From the NCBI GenBank assembly GCA_031288575.1, contig JAITRD010000068.1:1-26630 (forward strand): a stretch of 26,630 nt of DNA. The letters are read 5' to 3'. This DNA is from Treponema sp. (GTDB lineage: Bacteria > Spirochaetota > Spirochaetia > Treponematales > Breznakiellaceae). Made by a program: the position numbers and the translations under genes. Below the pieces are notes generated by a model, which was not told where the DNA came from, searched no databases, and saw nothing but the letters and a program-made list of their open reading frames with translations. This document shows, piece after piece, positions 25,693 to 26,630 of the stretch (its first letter is position 1; every line of letters starts with the position of its first letter).

Positions 25693-26630
25693 ATGAAGTT
25701 TACAATGCGATGGTTCGGCAGAAAACATGATTCGGTCACCTTGGAACAGATCCGTCAAATACCGGGGGTAACGGGGATCATTACCACCCTGTACGGGACC
25801 CAGCCCGGAGAGGTTTGGGAAAAAGGGGCGATCCGGGCCATGAAAGAAGAGGTTGAAGCCGCCGGCTTTACCCTTGAGGGGATAGAAAGCGTTAATATCC
25901 ATGACTCTATTAAGATAGGTTCCCCGGACCGGGAAAAATATATCGATAACTATATTACCACCCTGGAACGTCTGGGGGAGGCTGGCATCCGGATGGTGTG
26001 CTACAATTTTATGGCAATTTTCGACTGGACCCGCTCGGATCTGGCCAAGGTCCGCAGCGACGGCGCCACGGTGATGAGTTACGATCAAAGGGTTATCGAT
26101 CTCATCAATCCCCACGAAATGTCTTCGGTGATGAACGCCAAATCCAACGGTTATGCCCTGGCGGGGTGGGAGCCGGAACGTTTGGGCCGGCTGAAAGAAC
26201 TTTTTGATCTTTACAAGGAGCTTACCGGGGAAAGACTCCGTAACAACCTTAAATATTTTCTGGAACGAATCATGCCGGTCTGCGATAAATACGATATTAA
26301 TATGGCCATCCACCCGGATGATCCCGCCTGGTCCGTATTCGGCCTTCCCCGGATCGTCACCGGCAAGGAGCCCCTCCTGGGGATCGTCAACATGGTGGAT
26401 AATCCACATAACGGCGTAACCCTCTGTACCGGCAGCCTCGGCACCAACCCCGCCAATGATATCCCCGATATCATCAGATCCCTTAAAGGGCGCGTCCACT
26501 TTGCCCATGTGCGTAATTTACGCCATAACGGCCCCGGGGACTTTGAAGAATCCGCCCATTTTTCCCGGGACGGTTCCCTGGATATCTTTAGCATTATGAA
26601 GGCCCTCCACGACATTGGTTTTCAGGGCCC
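25693..26630 (+). CDS. uxuA: Mannonate dehydratase UxuA (3' end outside window)
   Basis: The first 312 codons are present and the frame is open at the window edge; the E. coli enzyme has about 394 residues. UxuA removes water from D-mannonate to give 2-keto-3-deoxy-D-gluconate in hexuronate catabolism (EC 4.2.1.8) in the cytoplasm, using Mn2+ or Fe2+. Family hallmarks are clear: the start MKFTMRWFGRKHDSVTL, then GVTGIITTLYG, NAKSNGYALAG, MAIHPDDPAWSVFGLPRI with H207, LCTGSLG with C245, and VHFAHVRN with H272. By analogy with structures of this family these are metal-site residues. ATG 25693 gives the usual family N-terminus; its ribosome site (GGGGTAAAGGG) is only moderate. The gene lies about 70 bases downstream of the palindromic element. 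Further hexuronate genes probably follow beyond the window. Confidence 0.95.
   Translation, partial: MKFTMRWFGRKHDSVTLEQIRQIPGVTGIITTLYGTQPGEVWEKGAIRAMKEEVEAAGFTLEGIESVNIHDSIKIGSPDREKYIDNYITTLERLGEAGIRMVCYNFMAIFDWTRSDLAKVRSDGATVMSYDQRVIDLINPHEMSSVMNAKSNGYALAGWEPERLGRLKELFDLYKELTGERLRNNLKYFLERIMPVCDKYDINMAIHPDDPAWSVFGLPRIVTGKEPLLGIVNMVDNPHNGVTLCTGSLGTNPANDIPDIIRSLKGRVHFAHVRNLRHNGPGDFEESAHFSRDGSLDIFSIMKALHDIGFQG

Noticed and set aside
25636..26508. Open frame of 290 codons on the minus strand
   Set aside because: It is the mirror of uxuA, whose + strand reading has unmistakable family motifs.

Overview
The window reads as spirochaete chromosome, most plausibly a termite-gut-type Treponema or a close relative. 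This is inferred from the relaxed lipoboxes ending in GFSC, YVSC, FFSC and IGSC, the density of lipoproteins, a very long secreted protein of a kind I associate with Leptospira and Treponema, and the gene style. No rRNA or marker gene confirms it. Nearly everything is on the + strand and there is almost no spare DNA.

Region 1 (170-14344) is one tightly packed run of nine genes. In order they are two TPR-like lipoproteins, a small lipoprotein, a TolC-type outer membrane factor, a lipoprotein membrane-fusion protein, two paralogous lipoproteins with SbsA/Big_5-like Ig repeats, and two different RND-family permeases. Six of the eight junctions overlap (five by 4 bases, one by 20) and the other two gaps are 8 and 11 bases, so it is almost certainly one translationally coupled operon. 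Every product is exported or membrane-bound and no regulator is encoded. The set is a complete tripartite exporter with an unusual hetero-RND pair, both permeases carrying altered proton-relay residues, plus five lipoproteins that are not standard exporter parts. A strong hairpin terminator (14379-14415) closes it. A possible C-terminal tail of an upstream gene lies at 3-143.

Region 2 (14505-25412) is a single 10.9-kb gene for a 3635-residue secreted protein. It has a signal peptide, roughly 2700 residues of mostly helical and coiled-coil sequence, an Ala/Gly-rich hydrophobic stretch, an HEXXH motif, and a C-terminal M23/LytM peptidase domain with all its metal and catalytic residues. It is visibly less GC-rich than the operon, most clearly towards its 3' end.

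Region 3 (25413-25692) is intergenic. It holds a 141-bp palindromic element with imperfect 16-bp terminal inverted repeats and a 5-bp direct repeat (AATAT) on each side, which looks like a MITE. The duplicated target coincides with the -10 hexamer of the best promoter candidate upstream of the next gene.

Region 4 (25693-26630) is the first 312 codons of uxuA, mannonate dehydratase of hexuronate catabolism, cut by the window edge.
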